A DNA stretch of 64,000 bases from Bordetella flabilis (GCF_001676725.1 NZ_CP016172.1:3162001-3226000), one strand, 5' to 3'. Shown: positions 17,885-28,144, counted from the first letter of the stretch. Made by a program: numbers and translations. The notes: generated by a model from the letters alone, not told the origin.

Positions 17885-18120
17885 CGACCAGCGGACAATG
17901 GACAGGCATCGCGCACGGAAACCGGCATACGGGATAACCGCTATGGCCACAGGCGGGCGGAATCCAGGGATTGGGACGCTTTCGGTGTTATAAGAATTGT
18001 CCTGTGCCGCATGCAAACCGAACACCGTGCGGCGCGGGACAATGAAAAATCCTGATCGCTGACGTCGCTTGAGATCGGGCATCTCCGCGATCGGATCCAT
18101 AACATTCCGGAGACAACACC

Positions 18121-19104
18121 ATGAACCCCCTATCGTCGCTCGCGGCCGCCTTGCTCGCCGTTTCCCTGGTCGGCGGCGCGCCCGCGCAGGCGCAGTCGCC
18201 CACCGATAAATATCCCGACCATCCGATCAAGCTGGTGGTCGGCTACGCGCCCGGTGGCGGCAACGATATCGCGGCGCGGCTCATCGCCAAGGAACTCACG
18301 GAGATCCTGGGCCAGTCCATCGTGGTGGAGAACCGGCCCGGCGCCGGCACCAATATCGGCGCCTCTTATGTGGCCCGCTCCGCGCCGGACGGCTATACGT
18401 TGTCATTGTCGTCTACCGCGCTGGCCGTCAACGTCAGCCTGTATCCCAAGCTGGACTACGACCCGGTCAAGGACTTCGCGCCCGTCGCGATTTTCGCGAA
18501 GGCCCCCAATCTGCTTATCGTCAGCAACAAGCTGCCCGTGTCGTCCGTGAAGGAGCTGGTGGCCTACGCCAAGAAGAATCCCGGCAAACTGAATTTCTCG
18601 TCGGCCGGCAGCGGCAGCACGCAGCAGCTCGCCGCCGAGCTGTTCAAGACCAAGGCAGGCATCACCGCCATGCACGTGCCGTACAAGGGCTCCGCGCCTT
18701 CGCTCAATGCCGTCATCGGCGGCGAAGCGGATTTCACCTTCGTCAACATCCCGAGCAGCAAGCAACTGGTCGACAGCGGCCAGGTCAAGGCGCTGGCCAT
18801 TACCGCCGACAAGCGCTTCCCGGCGGTGCCGAACGTACCGACGATGGAAGAAGCGGGCATCCCGGGCATGGATGTCGCCACCTGGTACTCCATACTGGCC
18901 CCGGCCGGCACGCCCCCCGCGATCATCAACAAGCTGAACGCGGCGGTGAACCAGGCCGTGGAGCGGCCGGCCTTCCGCAAGGTCCTGGAAGATATGGGCA
19001 CGGCGCCCATGACCGCCACGCCGGAATACTTCCAGAAGTTCCTGGCCGAGGAAATCGTCCGCTGGCGCGAGATCGTGCGCCAGTCCAACGCGTCGGTGGG
19101 ATAA
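18121..19104 (+). CDS. Bug-family (TctC-like) substrate-binding protein, orphan
   Basis: A 327-residue receptor: signal peptide ending around APAQAQS, then YPDHPIKLVVGYAPGGGNDI, VENRPGAGTN and MHVPYKGSAPS, the last being the Bug ligand loop. CCGGAG upstream supports the start at 18121. The 236-bp upstream gap holds no gene and presumably its promoter. It is not linked to any catabolic gene: upstream is an unknown gene and downstream a convergent phosphoesterase. Such orphans are numerous in Bordetella and relatives. The ligand is unknown. Confidence 0.93.
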   Translation: MNPLSSLAAALLAVSLVGGAPAQAQSPTDKYPDHPIKLVVGYAPGGGNDIAARLIAKELTEILGQSIVVENRPGAGTNIGASYVARSAPDGYTLSLSSTALAVNVSLYPKLDYDPVKDFAPVAIFAKAPNLLIVSNKLPVSSVKELVAYAKKNPGKLNFSSAGSGSTQQLAAELFKTKAGITAMHVPYKGSAPSLNAVIGGEADFTFVNIPSSKQLVDSGQVKALAITADKRFPAVPNVPTMEEAGIPGMDVATWYSILAPAGTPPAIINKLNAAVNQAVERPAFRKVLEDMGTAPMTATPEYFQKFLAEEIVRWREIVRQSNASVG

Positions 19105-19239
19105 CGTCCGTCGCAGGCCGGTAGACGGCGCCGCGGCAAGGCCACTGGCCGGGTCCGCCCGGGCCCTGCTTATTGGGTTGCCGCGCGGCACGGACCGGCC
19201 GCCGCTCCCTGGCTGCCGCATCCTCCACGGCGCGGCGCG

Positions 19240-20061
19240 CTACGACACCGTAGTAGCGGCCAGGTCCACGACCAGGGCCGGCCGGAAACCCTCCTGCTCG
19301 CCCTTGGCGGCATAGCCGAGCGGATTGGCGATAATCCTGCAGCCATCCTGTACATAGTCGAAAGCGCAGTGCAGATGGCCGTGCAGCCATAGGTCGGCCT
19401 GCGGAATCAGCATATCGAGCGCATTGCAGAATCCGGCCGTGCCGGGCGTGACGCCGTAGCGCGGATCGGCGCTGGACAGCGTGGGCGCGAAGTGCGTGAC
19501 GGCGACGGTCGTGCCGTCGAAGGGTTGCGCCAGCGCCTGTTGCAGCCATTCCTGGCATGCCAGCGCCTGCTCGCGCACCTCTTCGGCCAGAAAAGGCTGA
19601 CCATGGCGCATGGTCGCGGCTTTTTCCAGATAGAAGTTGGCGGCCCGCATGGCCTTGCCCCGCTTGCGCAGGACTTCGGTCACGGTGTCGCCTGGCGTGA
19701 CGAGCGCGTCGAAGTCGCTCCACAGCGTCGTGCCGATGAAGCGCACCCCGTCGATGACCAAGGTTTCCCGTTCCAGCCACTGGATCTGCAGGTCGTCGCA
19801 CAGGCTGCGCAGGCGCTCGTGCGCCGCGTCGAAGTCCAATGCGTCATATTCATGGTTGCCCGGTATGTAAATCACCGGCACCGGCCATCCGTGCAGCGGT
19901 GAAAACCGTCCCAGGCCGAAATCATCTTCCTGCAGGCGCGATCCCTGCTGGTACGAGCCGATGTCGCCAGCCAGGACCAGCAGGTCGGCATCCGGCGCCG
20001 GCAGCGCCTGGAAGTCCGCATTCGTTTCGAGGTGCAGGTCCGATAACAGCTGGATCTTCAT
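19240..20061 (-). CDS. Calcineurin-like metallophosphoesterase
   Basis: A 273-residue cytoplasmic protein with the full set of dimetal motifs: LSDLHLE (D-x-H), AGDIGSY (GD), IPGNHEYD (GNHE), THFAPT and HGHLH. This family hydrolyses phosphomono- or phosphodiesters such as cyclic nucleotides or nucleotides; the target is not set by sequence. GGGGAG precedes the start, 14 bp after the MFS gene, so both are likely co-transcribed. Confidence 0.9.
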   Translation of the reverse strand: MKIQLLSDLHLETNADFQALPAPDADLLVLAGDIGSYQQGSRLQEDDFGLGRFSPLHGWPVPVIYIPGNHEYDALDFDAAHERLRSLCDDLQIQWLERETLVIDGVRFIGTTLWSDFDALVTPGDTVTEVLRKRGKAMRAANFYLEKAATMRHGQPFLAEEVREQALACQEWLQQALAQPFDGTTVAVTHFAPTLSSADPRYGVTPGTAGFCNALDMLIPQADLWLHGHLHCAFDYVQDGCRIIANPLGYAAKGEQEGFRPALVVDLAATTVS

Positions 20062-20075
20062 GCGGATGGACTCCC

Positions 20076-21338
20076 CTACGCCGCCGCCCGTGCCAGCCGC
20101 AATGCGCCCCGCTGGCGCAGCGCCAAGGTGGCAAGCAGGCCCAGGTTCACGATATTGAATGCCACGCCCAGGGCGAAGGCGGGTCCGTAGTGGCCGAAAT
20201 GGTCATACAGGAAACCTGCCAGCCATCCGCCCGTGGCCATGCCGGAACCCGTCATGAGCAGCATTGCCGGCACGCGCCAGTAGGCGTCCTTGGGCGGAAA
20301 TATTTCGCGCACCGCCAGCACATAGGCCGGGATGAGCGCGCTGAAGCCAAGCCCGAAGGCAATGGACACGGTGAACAGGCCGAACTGCTGCTGTACATAC
20401 AGATAGCCCGACACCGCGATGGCCTGCATGAAAGAGCTGATGAGCGCAGTGCGTATGCCACCGATGCGGTCGGACACCACACCCCATACCTGGCGGCTCA
20501 GGAAGGCCACGCCCAGCAGCACGGACAGCATGACTGCTCCCACCGCCGCCGACAAGCCGCGGTCGCTGCACAAGGCTACGAGGTGGCCTTGCGGCATCGC
20601 CATGGGCACGCAGCACAGGAAGCCCGCCACCCCCAGCATGGCGAATACGACGTTGGGCCGCCAGCCGAAGATGCGCCCCGTGCGGGTGGCCTGCGCCGCC
20701 AGGGGCGGCGGCGCTGCCTCCGGCGGCGGACGCAGGAACAGCGCGGCCAGCACCGTCACCAGCACCACCTCGATCACGCCATAGGTCACCATCGTCGCGC
20801 GCCAGCCCCAGCGCCCGATGGTGTATTCGAAGACCGACGGCCACACCATGCCGGCGATGTAGTTGCCGCTGGACAGCAAGGCCAGCGCGGATCCGCGCCT
20901 GCGTTCGAACCAATGGCTGACATAGATATAGAGCGGCGCGTTCAGCCCGGCAATGCCGAGCAGTCCGATCAGCAGGCCGTGTCCCACATACAGTTGCCAA
21001 GCCTCGCCGAGCGTGGACACCATCAGGCCGGCACACACCGCCACGCCGCCGAAGATCACGGTCCAGCGCACCCCGAAACGATGGGCCAGGCGGCCCATCA
21101 GGATGCCGCCCACCGCCGATCCCAGCCATGCCAGGGAGCTGCCAAGGGCCGGCACGGACCGCGCACCGCCCATATCCGCCGCGATGGTCTTCAAGCCGAC
21201 GGTGGAAATCAGCGGGCCACCGAAAGACATGCCCAGGCAGATCAGGGCGACCGTCGCGACGATCCAGGAACGGCGTGAATCCAGCGTATCGGCGGAGCGC
21301 AGGCCGGGCGGGGTCCGCGGGGTGGCAGGTGTGGTCAT
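20076..21338 (-). CDS. Major facilitator superfamily (MFS) transporter
   Basis: A 420-residue membrane protein with about 12 hydrophobic helices and a central hydrophilic loop (around PPPEAAPPPLAA). The loop between helices 2 and 3 contains GRLAHRFGVRWT, the MFS motif-A region. Overall pattern resembles the monocarboxylate/oxalate-formate antiporter-like group. ATG at 21338 is preferred over an upstream TTG. It is the first gene of a probable pair with the phosphoesterase. The substrate is unknown. Confidence 0.88.
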   Translation of the reverse strand: MTTPATPRTPPGLRSADTLDSRRSWIVATVALICLGMSFGGPLISTVGLKTIAADMGGARSVPALGSSLAWLGSAVGGILMGRLAHRFGVRWTVIFGGVAVCAGLMVSTLGEAWQLYVGHGLLIGLLGIAGLNAPLYIYVSHWFERRRGSALALLSSGNYIAGMVWPSVFEYTIGRWGWRATMVTYGVIEVVLVTVLAALFLRPPPEAAPPPLAAQATRTGRIFGWRPNVVFAMLGVAGFLCCVPMAMPQGHLVALCSDRGLSAAVGAVMLSVLLGVAFLSRQVWGVVSDRIGGIRTALISSFMQAIAVSGYLYVQQQFGLFTVSIAFGLGFSALIPAYVLAVREIFPPKDAYWRVPAMLLMTGSGMATGGWLAGFLYDHFGHYGPAFALGVAFNIVNLGLLATLALRQRGALRLARAAA

Positions 21339-21407
21339 GGGCAGCAATATATCAGCCCGGCAGCGCTTCGATTTTGCTGCAGCGCACGCGGGCGAACAGC
21401 CCCGGCG

Positions 21408-22208
21408 TCAAGCCTGCCGTAGTCCATCCATATCGAGAATGCGCACTTGCTTGGCGCGCATCTGGATCAGGCCGTGCTCCTGCAGGCGGGAGAACATGCG
21501 GCTCACGGTCTCCAGCTTCATCCCCAGGTAGCAGCCGATTTCCTCCCGGCTCATCCGCAGGGTGAACTCGCTTGCCGAGTAGCCATGGGCGCTGAAGCGC
21601 TCCGCCATATTGAGCAGGAAGAAAGCAACACGAGCCTGCGCGGCCCGCTTGCCGATCAGGGTCATCATGCGGACGTTGCGGGCGATCTGCTCGCCCAGCG
21701 TTTTCTGCTGGAAGCGCCGAACTTCCTTGATATCGTCGGCCAGCGCTTCCAGGCGGGCGGCCTCGAACATGCACAGCATGGTGTCTTCCAGCGCCACCGC
21801 GTCGCTGACATAGTGGCCGGTGCCCAGCCCTTCCATGCCGAGGAAGTCGCCCGCCAGGCGAAAATCCGTGATCTGCCTGTCCCGGGGATCATCCGCCAGC
21901 ACGGTGACGGCCTTGAAGGACCCGGCCCGCACGACATACAGCCGCGTACAGGCATCGCCGGCGCGATAGAGGGTTTCGCCAGCCTTGATCTTGCGCGGAC
22001 CCGCGATCGCGCTTTCGAACCGGGCGCGTTGATCATCGGGCACCCGCGAGTACACACAGCTGCGCCGTACCCCGCAATCCATGCAGCCTGTCGCGGCCGG
22101 ACGCGCGCGATCCGCCACCCGCAGTTCGATGGAGCCCCGCGCGGACAGCGACGGCCGCGCGGATGGCGGCGCCGCGCCGGTCAGGGGGAGGGGCAGGGTT
22201 GCTTCCAT
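21408..22208 (-). CDS. fnr: Fnr/Anr-type oxygen-sensing transcriptional regulator (Crp-Fnr family)
   Basis: A 266-residue regulator. Near the N-terminus CMDCGVRRSC gives Cys42, Cys45 and Cys51 in the C-x2-C-x5-C spacing of Fnr, and Cys146 in DTMLCMFE corresponds to the fourth ligand, so an oxygen-labile [4Fe-4S] cluster is expected. A cyclic-nucleotide-binding-like domain (residues 60-180) leads to the C-terminal HTH SREEIGCYLGMKLETVSR, whose E-xx-SR pattern recognises Fnr boxes. It lies 124 bp after the histidine kinase gene on the same strand. Possible local targets are the NO- and molybdoenzyme genes, but I found no clear Fnr box in front of them. Confidence 0.88.
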   Translation of the reverse strand: MEATLPLPLTGAAPPSARPSLSARGSIELRVADRARPAATGCMDCGVRRSCVYSRVPDDQRARFESAIAGPRKIKAGETLYRAGDACTRLYVVRAGSFKAVTVLADDPRDRQITDFRLAGDFLGMEGLGTGHYVSDAVALEDTMLCMFEAARLEALADDIKEVRRFQQKTLGEQIARNVRMMTLIGKRAAQARVAFFLLNMAERFSAHGYSASEFTLRMSREEIGCYLGMKLETVSRMFSRLQEHGLIQMRAKQVRILDMDGLRQA

Positions 22209-22332
22209 GAATCGATGCTCCGATGAAGCGTGCCGCGTCCGGATGGAGGCGACGCAACGCAATACAACGCGGTTTGATCTTGCGGATTCCGTGACGATGG
22301 CGCGCCGGCGCCGTACCTCGGGCGGGACGGTG

Positions 22333-24369
22333 TCATGCCTCGGCCGGAATGGAAATACCCACCTTCGTTCCAACCCCTGGCGTGGATTCCAGCCATACCT
22401 GTCCACCATGCAGCTGCACGATTTCCCTGACCAGCGCCAGGCCCAGTCCGCTGCCCGGCACCGCGCCGTTCTTGTCCACGCGATAGAAGCGGTCGAACAC
22501 CTTGGCCTGCTCGCTCTTGGCAATGCCGATGCCCTCGTCCTCGACGGTCAGGCGGAACATCGGGCCATCCCTGTCCGCCGAGATCCTGATGGGCGTGCCG
22601 GGCGCCGAATACTTGACGCAGTTCTCCAGCAGGTTGCGCACCACGGTCTCCATTTGGGTGAAATCGCCGTTGATGAGGACTTGCGGCTGGGCCGCCCGCA
22701 GCGATACGCGTTCGCGCACGCCGGGCAGGCGATCGATCGCGCTCTGCACCGCGTCGAGGACGTTGAACTCCGCCATCTTGAAATCCTTGTCGGCGCGCGC
22801 TTCGATGCGGGCCAGGTCCAGCAGGTCGGACACCAGGGTGGACAGGCTCTTGGCCTGGTCGCGGATCATCTCGTAGATGGACTGCTTGCGCGCCTGGGGC
22901 ACGCGATCCGCAGCCAGCAACTCCGACAGCCCCAGGATGCCGGCGGTGGGCGTGCGCAGTTCATGCGCCGCCGTCGCGACGAACTCGGTTTTCATGCGGT
23001 CGACCTGGGTCTGCGCGGTGACGTCGCGAACCAGGGCCACCACGCCGTCGTAGGGATCGCGCAACGATTCGATGCGGAACTCGAGCACGCAGACCCGCGG
23101 CGTCTTCAAGGTGAACAGAAGGCGACGGCTCGGGCCCGATGACCGGTGCTGCAGCGCCTGGGCCAGATCCACCCTTTTCTGCGCCCGATCGTCCGACAGA
23201 TCGCGCGCGAAAACCATATCGGCCAGTTTTTCCGGCGTCCAATCGGTCAGGGTTGCGTTCTCCACGCCCAGCATTTGGCCCAGGCGTGGATTCATGCCTC
23301 GCAATACACCGTCCGAGAAGGCGATGACCGCATCGGGTATTGCCTTGATCAGCGCCTGCAGGTTCGCGGCGCGCTCGGCTTCCTGCTGTCGCGCTGCATG
23401 TTCACGTTGGGCCGAGGCGCTCAGCTTGCGCCACAGCGACACGCGGCGCAGTTCTGCAAAGAGGATCAATGCGGTCATGAACGCGCCGGTGAGCAGCGAC
23501 AGGTCACGCCGCCGACGGAAGGATTGCAGGTAATCCAGCGTGGAAAAGCCCACAGCGACGGCGAGCGGATAGCGGTCCAGCACCCGGTAGCTGGTGATGC
23601 GCTCGATCCCATCCACGGCGCTGACCGCATTGAAGGTACCGTGGGTGCCGCGGGCGAGCGCGGCGCGCAGCGCACTGTGGGGGGACAATACATCCCCGAG
23701 CGATTCGTCGACGTGCGTGCGCCGCGCGCGAACCACGAAATCGCGCGTGCCGACCACGCTGACCATGCCGTGTTCGCCGATCTGCAGCAGCTTGTACAGC
23801 CCGGTGAAGTAGGAGGGATCCATCGAAACCACGGCTATCCCGATCAGATTCCCGTCGTCGTCCAGAATGGCGCGCGACAGTTGCACCGACGGTCGCCCGC
23901 TGGTGCGCCCGACGACGGGCCTGGCGATATACAGCAGGCGCACGTCACCCGTATACGGGCCGGCGAGCTGGGCGCGGATATGCTCGCGATCGGATACGTC
24001 GATGGGCTGGAAGCCTTCGATGGTGGAGTCGCGCAAGATGCCTTGCGCGTCGACGACGGCCACCTGGACGAAGGCCCGGGCGTTGATCAATCCGCTGCTC
24101 GACCATTCGCGCAAGCCGATGTCCAATCCATGCCCGCGCACCTCCGTGGCGACCATGGCGGCAGTCTGCTCCGCCTCGCCCAGCACCTGGCGACTGTGTT
24201 CGGCCAGCGTCTCCACCAGCGTTGCCGACGCCTGGGCTGCCGCGCCCAGCTCCACGGAGCGGTCCCACGATATCCAGACCGCGAGCGACGCCCACATGGC
24301 GGCGATCAATATCAGGCCTGGCCAATAATGGGCCAGCGGCCCAAGAGAGGTGGGTCCCGCGTGTCTCAC
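22333..24369 (-). CDS. Membrane-bound sensor histidine kinase (periplasmic sensor + PAS + HisKA + HATPase)
   Basis: A 678-residue kinase. The first membrane helix (about 15-35) and a second (about 290-310) enclose a periplasmic PDC/dCache-like domain with DSTIEGFQPIDVSDREH. A cytoplasmic PAS domain (ALIKAIPDAVIAFSDG) precedes the H-box ATAAHELRTPTAG, then N-box LLENCVKYS, and G-boxes DEGIGI and GSGLGLAL. The start codon is GTG at 24369, overlapping the stop of the response regulator gene, so the two are translationally coupled. It presumably phosphorylates that regulator. The signal is an external small molecule of unknown nature. Confidence 0.92.
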   Translation of the reverse strand: MRHAGPTSLGPLAHYWPGLILIAAMWASLAVWISWDRSVELGAAAQASATLVETLAEHSRQVLGEAEQTAAMVATEVRGHGLDIGLREWSSSGLINARAFVQVAVVDAQGILRDSTIEGFQPIDVSDREHIRAQLAGPYTGDVRLLYIARPVVGRTSGRPSVQLSRAILDDDGNLIGIAVVSMDPSYFTGLYKLLQIGEHGMVSVVGTRDFVVRARRTHVDESLGDVLSPHSALRAALARGTHGTFNAVSAVDGIERITSYRVLDRYPLAVAVGFSTLDYLQSFRRRRDLSLLTGAFMTALILFAELRRVSLWRKLSASAQREHAARQQEAERAANLQALIKAIPDAVIAFSDGVLRGMNPRLGQMLGVENATLTDWTPEKLADMVFARDLSDDRAQKRVDLAQALQHRSSGPSRRLLFTLKTPRVCVLEFRIESLRDPYDGVVALVRDVTAQTQVDRMKTEFVATAAHELRTPTAGILGLSELLAADRVPQARKQSIYEMIRDQAKSLSTLVSDLLDLARIEARADKDFKMAEFNVLDAVQSAIDRLPGVRERVSLRAAQPQVLINGDFTQMETVVRNLLENCVKYSAPGTPIRISADRDGPMFRLTVEDEGIGIAKSEQAKVFDRFYRVDKNGAVPGSGLGLALVREIVQLHGGQVWLESTPGVGTKVGISIPAEA

Positions 24370-24752
24370 GATACGAGCCCGCTTGTGCGCGTAGCCGAGA
24401 GTTCATCGATGGCCAGCAGGATTTCGCCGGGGCTGAAGGGCTTCACGAAATAGCGGTCGGCGCCGACCTGGCGACCGCGCTGGACGTATTGCGCACTGTC
24501 GAGCGCCGTCAGCATATAGACGTGCGTATGGTGCAGCCCATCGTGGCCGCGGATATAGCGGCAGATCTCGTAGCCGTCCAGCCACCCGGGAATCGTGACA
24601 TCCAGGATGGCCAGGTCCGGCCGATGTGTTTCCAGAAGGGATAGCGCGCCATCTGTGTCGCGTGCAAACAACACCTCGTGCGCACGGGCGCGGAGCGTCA
24701 GAGCGATGACTTCGCAGATGGCGGGATGGTCTTCCACGACTAGGATCTTCAT
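24366..24752 (-). CDS. Single-domain response regulator (CheY-like receiver)
   Basis: A 128-residue receiver with no output domain: VVEDHP acidic pocket, phosphoacceptor Asp51 in LAILDVTIP, Thr/Ser switch in MLTALD and Lys104 in YFVKPF. It is the first gene of a pair with the hybrid-free histidine kinase. It may act by protein contact, or pass phosphate to another output protein such as the neighbouring HTH-receiver fusion. It diverges from that gene across an AT-rich 227-bp region. Confidence 0.92.
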   Translation of the reverse strand: MKILVVEDHPAICEVIALTLRARAHEVLFARDTDGALSLLETHRPDLAILDVTIPGWLDGYEICRYIRGHDGLHHTHVYMLTALDSAQYVQRGRQVGADRYFVKPFSPGEILLAIDELSATRTSGLVS

Positions 24753-24979
24753 TGATGCTCTGCAGTTGTTCGCATTCAGGAGTGACGGATGCCTGTACCG
24801 CGCGCTGGCGCGTCTCCCCGCGACGGACGCCCGGATCAGGTTTCAGATTTGTATTCTGGAAACTGAAAATATGAAAAATATGATAACGTCCGTTTCAATT
24901 AGTCGCTACAAAATTTGAAGATTTAAGAAAAACAACAACATCGCCTCCAAGGGGCGTTACATACGGTATGGAGTAGAAG

Positions 24980-25600
24980 ATGAGTTCATCCGATCCGGCT
25001 TTCATATCGACACGGACCGCCGCGGAGCGGATCGGCGTGTCGGTACGCACGGTTCAGCTGTGGGTCGAGGCCGGCATCCTCGAAGCATGGAAGACAGAAG
25101 GCGGGCACCGCCGCGTGGCGAGCGCTTCGGTGGACGCACTGCTGCGCCGGCGCGAGGGCGATGGGCCGGCAGCCGCCCAGCCTATCGACGCGGGGCCCCT
25201 GCGCGTGGTGGTCGTCGAGGACGATGTGCACCTGCAGACCATGTACGAACTCAGCCTGGGCAGCCTGCCCTTCGAGCTGAAGCTCAAGCTCGCCGGAGAC
25301 GGCTTCACCGGCCTGGTGCGCATCGGCGAATTCCGGCCGCACGTGGTCATCGCGGACCTGAACCTGCCCGGGCTGGATGGCTTTCGCATGATCCGCGCGC
25401 TGAAGGACGCCCCGGAATCCCGGAACGCCCAGCTCTTCGTCATCTCCGCCCTGACACGCGAAGACATCGAGGACCGCGGCGGACTGCCCGCCGACGTGCA
25501 GGTACTGTCCAAGCCCGTACCGATGAGCGTGCTCGAGTCCCTGATGACCGAAGCCAACGAAAAGCGACAACGGCCGGCCGGCTATCCGGGCCGGGAATAG
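24980..25600 (+). CDS. HTH (excisionase/MerR-type)-receiver fusion protein
   Basis: A 206-residue protein with inverted response-regulator architecture. Residues 8-57 form an excisionase/MerR-like winged helix (TAAERIGVSVRTVQLWVEAG, then GGHRRV). Residues 74-195 are a receiver domain with acidic pair 81-82, phosphoacceptor Asp126 in VVIADLNLPG and Lys in VLSKPV. Most response regulators carry the receiver first. GGAG lies 7 bp before the start. It is 53 bp upstream of a chemoreceptor gene, probably one transcript, and divergent from the kinase-regulator pair, which suggests a common signalling circuit. Confidence 0.88.
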   Translation: MSSSDPAFISTRTAAERIGVSVRTVQLWVEAGILEAWKTEGGHRRVASASVDALLRRREGDGPAAAQPIDAGPLRVVVVEDDVHLQTMYELSLGSLPFELKLKLAGDGFTGLVRIGEFRPHVVIADLNLPGLDGFRMIRALKDAPESRNAQLFVISALTREDIEDRGGLPADVQVLSKPVPMSVLESLMTEANEKRQRPAGYPGRE

Positions 25601-25653
25601 CGCTACCCCGTGCCGCCCGGCGCACAGGCGGATAACTCAAAGCGAGCCCCAGC

Positions 25654-27729
25654 ATGAGCACACAGGCAATGCAAGACACCCTCTCCCGCTCCCGCGTGCG
25701 CGCCGGTTGGCTCGCGCGGCAATCCATGTCGCGCCGGATCATCCTGGCCACGCTGCTGGTGACGGTCATCATCATGGGCGCCATGATCGGCGTCCTCGCG
25801 CACCAAGGCAAAGCCAATGCGGAGGACAACGTACAGCGCGAGATGCGCAGCGCCCTGACCGCCACTGACGAATCGCTGCAACTGGTCTTCCGGACGGCAA
25901 GCGCACGCGGCCAGGAGCTCATGCCCATGCTGGTTCGCGCCCTGGGCGGAGAACCCGTCCTCGACGGCGCAAGCATCCCCACCGGTGAAGCGGGCAATGT
26001 GCCGCGCCTCGTTGCCGGTGGCCGCGTGCTCAACGGCGACGCCGACACGCTGGAGCGCCTGCGCGACGCCACCGGCGCCGACCCCGCGGTGATTGTCCGC
26101 GCCGGCGGACGCTGGGTACGCGCGGCCACCCTGCTGACGGACGCGCAAGGACGGCGCCGCATAGGAAGCACCGTCGATGCCAACGATATCCTCGCGCGCA
26201 AGCTGGACCAGGGCACGGCATACACCGGGCTGGTGCAACGCAATGGCCGATGGTATTCGCTTAGCATCATGCCGCTGCGCGATGCCAGCGGCACGGTATA
26301 CGGCGGCCTCACGCTGCGCGTGAACGTCAACGACAACATCTCGCATCTGCTGGACTGGGTGGAAAGCGCGCGTATCGCGGGACATGGCAGCCTGACGCTG
26401 CTGCAGCACAGCGCCGATGGCAAGGGCTGGACACCGGTCATTGCGGCCGGTCGCAAGGCTGTCGACCGGCCCGAGGCGATCGGGGCAGTCGGCCCCGACG
26501 CCGCACTGGCGACGCTGTTCCGTCAGCCCGACGGCTTCGATGACGACGTCCTCCTGGGCCAGGACGGCGCGCCGAGCGTCGTGACCTGGCATACCGTGAA
26601 GAACTGGGACTGGATCATGGTGGGCAGCGGCAAGCGCGCCGACTTCCTGGCCAAGGCGCATCGCGAACTGGCCGTGCAGGTCGGCATGATGCTGGCCGGA
26701 ATGCTGCTCATCGCCTCCCTCATCGGCGGTTTCTCCGCCTTGGCGCTGCGTCCGGTGCGCGACATGCTGGCCGGCATGCAGCGGCTGGGGCAAGGCGACC
26801 TGACCGGCCAACTGCCCGAGGTGCCCGAGGTCTCGCGCAATGAGGTACACATCCTTTTCCGCAGCCTCAAGCACATGCAGCAAAACCTGGCCCGCACCGT
26901 GGCCGTGGTGCGCGGGGGCGTGGATGAAATCAATACCGGCGCCAGCGAGATCGCGGCCGGCAACGCCGACCTGAGCAGCCGCACGGAAGAACAAGCCGCC
27001 TCGCTGGAACAAACGGCGGCGTCGATGGAACAACTGGCCGCCACGGTCAAGCAGAATGCCGAAACGGCCCGCGAGGCCAGTGCCCTTTCGCTGACGACCT
27101 CGGAAGAAGCGCAAGGCGGCGGGCGGGCAGTGGCCGCGGTTGCGGAAACCATGCGCGGCATATCGGAGAGCTCGCGCAAGATATCGGAGATCGTGTCCTT
27201 GATCGACGGTATTGCCTTCCAGACCAATATCCTGGCGCTGAATGCGGCGGTGGAAGCGGCCCGCGCCGGGGAACAGGGCCGCGGCTTCGCGGTGGTCGCC
27301 GGCGAGGTCCGCACCCTGGCCCAGCGCAGCGCGGTGGCGGCCCGTGAAATCAAGGCCTTGATCGAGGACTCCGCCGGCCGGGTGGGCACCGGCGCGCAAC
27401 AAGTGCAGAACGCGCGCGCCACCATGGAGCAGGTCGTCGCCTCCGTCGGCCGCCTGACGGCCCTGGTCAACGGCATTTCGGGCGCCTCGGAAGAACAGTC
27501 GCGCGGCATCGAGGAGGTGAACCGTGCGGTGGCGCAGATGGACCAGGTCACCCAGCAGAACGCAGCGCTGGTGGAACAGGCGGCCGCGGCCGCGGGGTCA
27601 CTGGAAGAACAGGCGCGCCACTTGGCCGAGGCCGTGGCCGTGTTCAAACTGGCGCAGCAGCCCGAGCGGGCGTATGCCGGCGATGCTTACGCCACCGGCG
27701 ACCGCCCGGCCATGCTGGCGATGGCTTGA
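25654..27729 (+). CDS. Methyl-accepting chemotaxis protein with Cache-type sensor
   Basis: A 691-residue receptor: membrane helix about 28-48, a periplasmic Cache (Cache3-Cache2-like) sensor to about residue 335 containing [13 protein letters not shown] and WDWIMVGSG, a second helix about 345-365, HAMP, and a C-terminal signalling domain with the hairpin tip [21 protein letters not shown]. It has no C-terminal NWETF-type tether peptide. Cache sensors bind organic acids, amino acids or other small ligands. It follows the HTH-receiver gene and may be regulated by it. Confidence 0.95.
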   Translation: MSTQAMQDTLSRSRVRAGWLARQSMSRRIILATLLVTVIIMGAMIGVLAHQGKANAEDNVQREMRSALTATDESLQLVFRTASARGQELMPMLVRALGGEPVLDGASIPTGEAGNVPRLVAGGRVLNGDADTLERLRDATGADPAVIVRAGGRWVRAATLLTDAQGRRRIGSTVDANDILARKLDQGTAYTGLVQRNGRWYSLSIMPLRDASGTVYGGLTLRVNVNDNISHLLDWVESARIAGHGSLTLLQHSADGKGWTPVIAAGRKAVDRPEAIGAVGPDAALATLFRQPDGFDDDVLLGQDGAPSVVTWHTVKNWDWIMVGSGKRADFLAKAHRELAVQVGMMLAGMLLIASLIGGFSALALRPVRDMLAGMQRLGQGDLTGQLPEVPEVSRNEVHILFRSLKHMQQNLARTVAVVRGGVDEINTGASEIAAGNADLSSRTEEQAASLEQTAASMEQLAATVKQNAETAREASALSLTTSEEAQGGGRAVAAVAETMRGISESSRKISEIVSLIDGIAFQTNILALNAAVEAARAGEQGRGFAVVAGEVRTLAQRSAVAAREIKALIEDSAGRVGTGAQQVQNARATMEQVVASVGRLTALVNGISGASEEQSRGIEEVNRAVAQMDQVTQQNAALVEQAAAAAGSLEEQARHLAEAVAVFKLAQQPERAYAGDAYATGDRPAMLAMA

Positions 27730-27769
27730 GCCGGGCCGCAACGGTGGAAGCACCGTGTCCAGTCGCCGT

Positions 27770-28144
27770 TCAGGATGGTCCGCGCGCCACGGGTGGCACG
27801 AACAGATAGCCCCCGCCGCGCACCGTTCTGATGATGGAAGGCGACTTGGGTTCGTCGCGAAGTTTGCGGCGCAGACGGCTGAGCTGCACGTCGACGGTGC
27901 GGTCGAAGGGTCCGGCCGCGCGGCCGCGGGTCCAGTCCAGCAATTGCTCGCGGTTGAGGACGCGTTGCGGATGCATCAGGAAGACCATCAGCATATCGAA
28001 CTCGCCGCCGGTCAGCGTGATGGCCTCACCGGCCTGGTTGCGCAGCGTGCGCGCGGCCGCATCCAGGGTCCATCCCGCGAAGCGGTAGATTTCGACCGGA
28101 GGCGCCGGTGGCGCGCGACGGCGGTCTGGCGTTGTGGTTTCCAT
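27770..28144 (-). CDS. Stand-alone OmpR/PhoB-type winged-helix DNA-binding protein
   Basis: A 124-residue protein that is essentially only the Trans_reg_C output domain of OmpR-family regulators: EFDMLMVFLMHPQRVLNREQLLDW, then TVDVQLSRLRRKL and RTVRGGGYLF. A proline-rich 16-residue N-terminus replaces the receiver. Only 78 bp separate its start from the stop of norR, leaving no room for a lost receiver domain in this position. It may be co-transcribed with norR and activated by means other than phosphorylation. Confidence 0.85.
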   Translation of the reverse strand: METTTPDRRRAPPAPPVEIYRFAGWTLDAAARTLRNQAGEAITLTGGEFDMLMVFLMHPQRVLNREQLLDWTRGRAAGPFDRTVDVQLSRLRRKLRDEPKSPSIIRTVRGGGYLFVPPVARGPS

